Shown here piece by piece: positions 61,797-64,000 of a stretch of DNA of 64,000 nucleotides. This stretch comes from CAIPAT01 sp041665605 (GTDB lineage Bacteria; Verrucomicrobiota; Lentisphaeria; Victivallales; Victivallaceae), in contig JBAYIO010000012.1 in the NCBI GenBank assembly GCA_041665605.1, positions 9,715-73,714 on the forward strand. Reading direction: 5' to 3'. A program made the translations under genes and the position numbers. The notes under the pieces are model-generated. The model did not search any database and was not told the origin of the DNA. It saw nothing but the letters and a program-made list of their open reading frames with translations. How positions within the stretch are numbered: position 1 is the stretch's first letter; each line of letters begins with the position of its first letter.

Positions 61797-62277
61797 GCCG
61801 CCTCCAGGCTTCCACTTTGGCGGCGAAGCTCACCGCTGCGTTGGCCGGGCTGGTGGACGGCATCACATGAAATTCCAGTTCCGGCAGTTTCATTGTCCGG
61901 GCATGCTTCATAAATAAGCGGTGGGCCGTCTGTCCGTTGAAGAAGATTTTTGTTATGCAGGGATATGTTTTAAAGAAGGTTTCAAAATCATTCGGCGCTT
62001 CCCGCCTAATGTCCGAATCCATGCTTCCGGGACGATGACAGTTGTGCACTGTATCCCACAGCGCGATGCGGTTTTCAAGCAGCATGGCAATTCTGGCCTC
62101 ATAGGGTATTGCCGGGTCAAAATCAAAAATTGCGCCCATGATTTTCCAGAACATATTCCGGGGATGGGCATAATATTGCTGCTGACGCAATGATTCTTCG
62201 CCAGGAATCGAGCCGAGAATCAGTTTGTCAGCGCTTTTGTCCGCAAACGGCGGGAATGAATATATTTTGACAGCCAT
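61762..62277 (-). CDS. DNA-deoxyinosine glycosylase (uracil-DNA glycosylase superfamily)
   Basis: 171 residues. Motif A is LILGSIPGEESLRQQQYYAHP (about 20-40), where GSIPGE replaces the GQDPY of family 1 and marks the family 6 (hypoxanthine/deoxyinosine) or Mug-like group; NMFWKIMGAIF follows; NRIALWDTVHNCHRPGSMDSDI (about 72) and the C-terminal motif B VMPSTSPANA (about 138) support it. It removes deaminated bases, probably hypoxanthine and perhaps uracil. It starts 1 bp after the rtcB stop and is probably co-transcribed with it. Confidence 0.85.
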   Translation of the reverse strand: MAVKIYSFPPFADKSADKLILGSIPGEESLRQQQYYAHPRNMFWKIMGAIFDFDPAIPYEARIAMLLENRIALWDTVHNCHRPGSMDSDIRREAPNDFETFFKTYPCITKIFFNGQTAHRLFMKHARTMKLPELEFHVMPSTSPANAAVSFAAKVEAWRRLKLPDQLKPGR

Positions 62278-62278
62278 T

Positions 62279-63496
62279 TTACCCCTTGGCCACCGCCAGC
62301 GGACTCAGTTTCACGATTGGCTCAATCAAATCCAGTTCGGCCTTTATCACTTCGTCAATGTCCTTATAGGCCAAAGGCGCTTCGCCTAGATCCAGCAGGC
62401 CTTTATCGCCGCCTTTCTTCCATTTTGAACGGAATTTGGACCAGCGGTCGAAAGCAATGCCGGACATCGCCCTGTCGCACTCGTCCGCGGATAAACTGCG
62501 GCAGGCTTCATTCCGTCCCATTTTACGCCCGGCGCCATGCGAACATGACATGAATGATTCAGCATTGCCGAGTCCGCGGACAATATACGACGAAGTCCCC
62601 ATGCTGCCGGGAATGATTCCGGTTTCGCCTGCTCTCGCCGAAGTCGCGCCCTTGCGGTGAACCCATACTTTCCTGCCGAAGTGCTCTTCGCACGCCGCGT
62701 AATTATGATGAATGTTCACCTCCTGCCTGAACTCAACGCTGCCGGCTGAATCGCTCAGCGCCTGCTTGAAACAGTGCATCATCCGGCGCCGGTTTTCCAG
62801 CGCGTAACGCAGCGCGAAATTCATATCCCGGATATAGTTGCGCCCGGCCTCGCTTTCAACCGGCAGAAACGCCAGGTCGGAATCCGGCAGATTGACGTGC
62901 TGCTGCTGATTAAGCTTTTTCGCCTGTTCATGGTAGAAGCTGTCAATCCGGTATCCGAGATTCCGGCTGCCGGAGTGAATCATCAGCCAGATCATTCCCG
63001 CTTCATCCCGCTGCATCTCAATGAAATGGTTGCCGCCGCCAAGCGTTCCCAGGTTGCAGCAATCAAGCGCACTCGGCCATTGAGGATGTTTTTCACCCTT
63101 CAGAGACTTGAGATACTGTTCAAAACCATCCCATTCCGCGGGACTTCTGCGGCTTACGCCTTCTCCGACCGGAACCAGCGATTTAACCGCGTTCATTACC
63201 GTGCGCCGTTTGCTCATATCGGCGAAAAGCTCTGCCGGCACATTGGTTTCCACCGCCACCATTCCGCAGCCGATATCCACGCCTACCGCATTCGGAATAA
63301 CTGCATCCTCGCAGGCGATGACTCCGCCTATCGGCATGCCGTACCCGACATGGCAGTCAGGCATAAGGGCGATATGATGAAAAGTCGCCGGATGCGCCGC
63401 CAGATTCGCGGCCTGCTTCAAGGCGCCGGGCTCCACCGTTTCGCACCAGGATTTTACCGGTATCCTCATTGAATCGTCAAATTTCACCCATTTCAT
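62279..63496 (-). CDS. rtcB: RtcB-family RNA-splicing ligase
   Basis: 405 residues from the ATG at 63496, which follows GGAGAAGG; a longer frame to 63523 is unlikely. RtcB motifs: LMPDCHVGYGMPIGGVIAC (about 54), NAVGVDIGCGMVAVETN with the metal-binding Asp and Cys (about 80-95), LGGGNHFIEMQ (about 165), MIHSGSRNLGYRI (about 183), GIIPGSMGTSSYIVRG (about 305), and SCSHGAGRKMGR with the guanylated His (about 330). It joins RNA 2',3'-cyclic phosphate or 3'-phosphate to 5'-OH ends with GTP and Mn2+. No RtcA, RtcR or archease gene is visible, but the window ends about 500 bp upstream. Confidence 0.93.
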   Translation of the reverse strand: MKWVKFDDSMRIPVKSWCETVEPGALKQAANLAAHPATFHHIALMPDCHVGYGMPIGGVIACEDAVIPNAVGVDIGCGMVAVETNVPAELFADMSKRRTVMNAVKSLVPVGEGVSRRSPAEWDGFEQYLKSLKGEKHPQWPSALDCCNLGTLGGGNHFIEMQRDEAGMIWLMIHSGSRNLGYRIDSFYHEQAKKLNQQQHVNLPDSDLAFLPVESEAGRNYIRDMNFALRYALENRRRMMHCFKQALSDSAGSVEFRQEVNIHHNYAACEEHFGRKVWVHRKGATSARAGETGIIPGSMGTSSYIVRGLGNAESFMSCSHGAGRKMGRNEACRSLSADECDRAMSGIAFDRWSKFRSKWKKGGDKGLLDLGEAPLAYKDIDEVIKAELDLIEPIVKLSPLAVAKG

Positions 63497-63684
63497 AATA
63501 TTGCCTTCTCCAGTTTTTCGCATATCTTAATTTAACTCCATCTAAACCATGGAGCAATACCTTATCCGGAGATTTTAGAGTGCTTTTCAGCACAACGGTT
63601 TTCAGTTTTGCAAACATCCCGGATATCTGCGCCGGCAGAACAAACCGGACAACCGTCCGATTCCGGAGACATTGGAGTCCGGTT

Positions 63685-63762
63685 GAGCACAACACATTTC
63701 GGTGTAGTGCTCGCTCTGCGAGAGAGGTTCCGATCCCCGTCCGGCACGGACGGCGCTACACC
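63685..63762. repeat. nested inverted repeats able to form a multi-arm structure
   Basis: GGTGTAGTGC (63701-63710) pairs with GCGCTACACC (63753-63762), 9 of 10 bases. Inside lie two smaller perfect hairpins: CTCGC-TCT-GCGAG (63710-63722) and CCGTCCG-GCA-CGGACGG (63737-63753). An alternative hairpin, GAGCAC-A-ACAC with GTGT-A-GTGCTC (63685-63712), competes with the outer stem. The arrangement looks like a REP- or MITE-like intergenic element. Confidence 0.55.
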
Positions 63763-63766
63763 AAAA

Positions 63767-63883
63767 CCATTTTGGACAGCCGACTCCGACACTTTGGACA
63801 CCCGTCCTGCACAGCACGTTTTTCGAAATCCGGGTCTCATGGGTCCTATGGGGCCTATGGGCCATTTTGGACAGCCGATTCCG
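63767..63883. repeat. 22-bp direct repeat pair plus 9-bp tandem repeat
   Basis: A 22-bp word beginning CCATTTTGGACAGCCGA occurs at 63767-63788 and again at 63862-63883 with one difference (C/T). Between them, at 63839-63865, ATGGGTCCT, ATGGGGCCT and ATGGGCCAT form an imperfect 9-bp tandem repeat, and a partial copy (TTTGGACACCCG) occurs at 63793. Confidence 0.6.
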
Positions 63884-64000
63884 GTCGAGTAGACATAATA
63901 TGGTCTTCTGCGTTTAGGTTTATTTTGTATTCCCTGTTATCTCCGCCCTTTCGGTTTGCGGAGTGTCACAATATTCCAACCATTCGAAGAAGACTTCAAT

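Larger units (their letters stand above)
63497..64000. other. 504-bp non-coding region rich in repeats at the right edge
   Basis: No convincing gene. Open frames here (for example 63608-63892 plus, 63562-63840 minus) have no ribosome sites, no family likeness and run through palindromes and tandem repeats on both strands, so I treat them as chance. The rtcB leader lies at the left end. The rest holds the hairpins and direct repeats listed separately, then AT-rich DNA of unknown content from 63890 to the edge. Confidence 0.6.

Noticed and set aside
63608..63892. Open frame with a collagen-like MGPMGPMG stretch
   Set aside because: The stretch comes from a 9-bp tandem repeat inside a repeat-rich region that is open in several frames on both strands; no start signal.
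1..64000. CRISPR arrays, tRNA or rRNA genes, insertion sequences, prophage
   Set aside because: Looked for in the intergenic regions on both strands; no regularly spaced repeats, cloverleaf-type sequences or transposase/integrase genes were recognised.

Overview
The window looks like chromosome of an anaerobic Gram-negative bacterium of the PVC superphylum, most likely Lentisphaerota (Victivallis-like). The grounds are two prepilin-type (pseudopilin) proteins with the N-terminal methylation helix and an H-X9-DG-type tail, found next to unusual secreted glycoside-hydrolase-like proteins; an outer-membrane lipid A gene (lpxB) plus an LPS-kinase-like gene; and oxygen-sensitive enzymes (indolepyruvate:ferredoxin oxidoreductase, radical SAM, MtaA/UroD-type methyltransferase). 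This taxonomic call is inference from gene content. I saw no rRNA, tRNA, CRISPR array, phage or insertion sequence.

Layout. 1-7.8 kb: end of a lactonase-type beta-propeller gene, then a minus-strand carbohydrate locus: GntR/LacI-type regulator, pseudopilin, 1223-residue secreted LamG/glycoside-hydrolase-like protein, DUF4434 protein and a second pseudopilin. 7.9-10.5 kb: DUF1638 protein, a BrnT-BrnA toxin-antitoxin pair whose toxin frame carries a stop codon, and a dienelactone-hydrolase/acetylxylan-esterase-like protein. 10.6-14.6 kb: iorA-iorB-paaK-ACT operon for aryl pyruvate oxidation and aryl-CoA formation. 14.6-26.2 kb: P-type Ca2+ ATPase and two giant multi-PAS/GAF hybrid histidine kinases that share recently duplicated modules. 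26.5-31 kb: small secreted coiled-coil protein, SAM methyltransferase, orphan OppC-type permease overlapping mnmG. 31-41.5 kb: deacetylase-like protein, then recD2, a GSCFA protein, two SpoIIE-type phosphatase receptors and a DUF4080 radical SAM enzyme on one strand. 41.5-46 kb: AraC regulator divergent from a Gfo/Idh/MocA oxidoreductase, a C_GCAxxG_C_C redox protein with a small membrane protein, and a UroD/MtaA-type methyltransferase. 46-64 kb: mainly housekeeping genes (signal peptidase I, polyprenyl synthase, AAC(3)-like, gatB, lpxB, GAF-EI phosphotransferase, M16 protease, dus, mutM, dgt, LPS kinase, deoxyinosine glycosylase, rtcB), ending in about 500 bp of non-coding DNA rich in inverted and direct repeats.

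How the genes fit together: the left third combines polysaccharide degradation with fermentation of aromatic amino-acid-derived keto acids. The middle is devoted to signalling (two hybrid kinases, two PP2C-type phosphatases). The right third is information processing, envelope biogenesis and DNA/nucleotide quality control. Gene packing is tight, with many start/stop overlaps and several convergent genes whose ends overlap by 6-35 bp. The most interesting items are the pseudopilin/glycoside-hydrolase locus, the BrnT frame with TGA at its conserved Trp position, the domain shuffling between the twin hybrid kinases, and the structured repeat at the right end.
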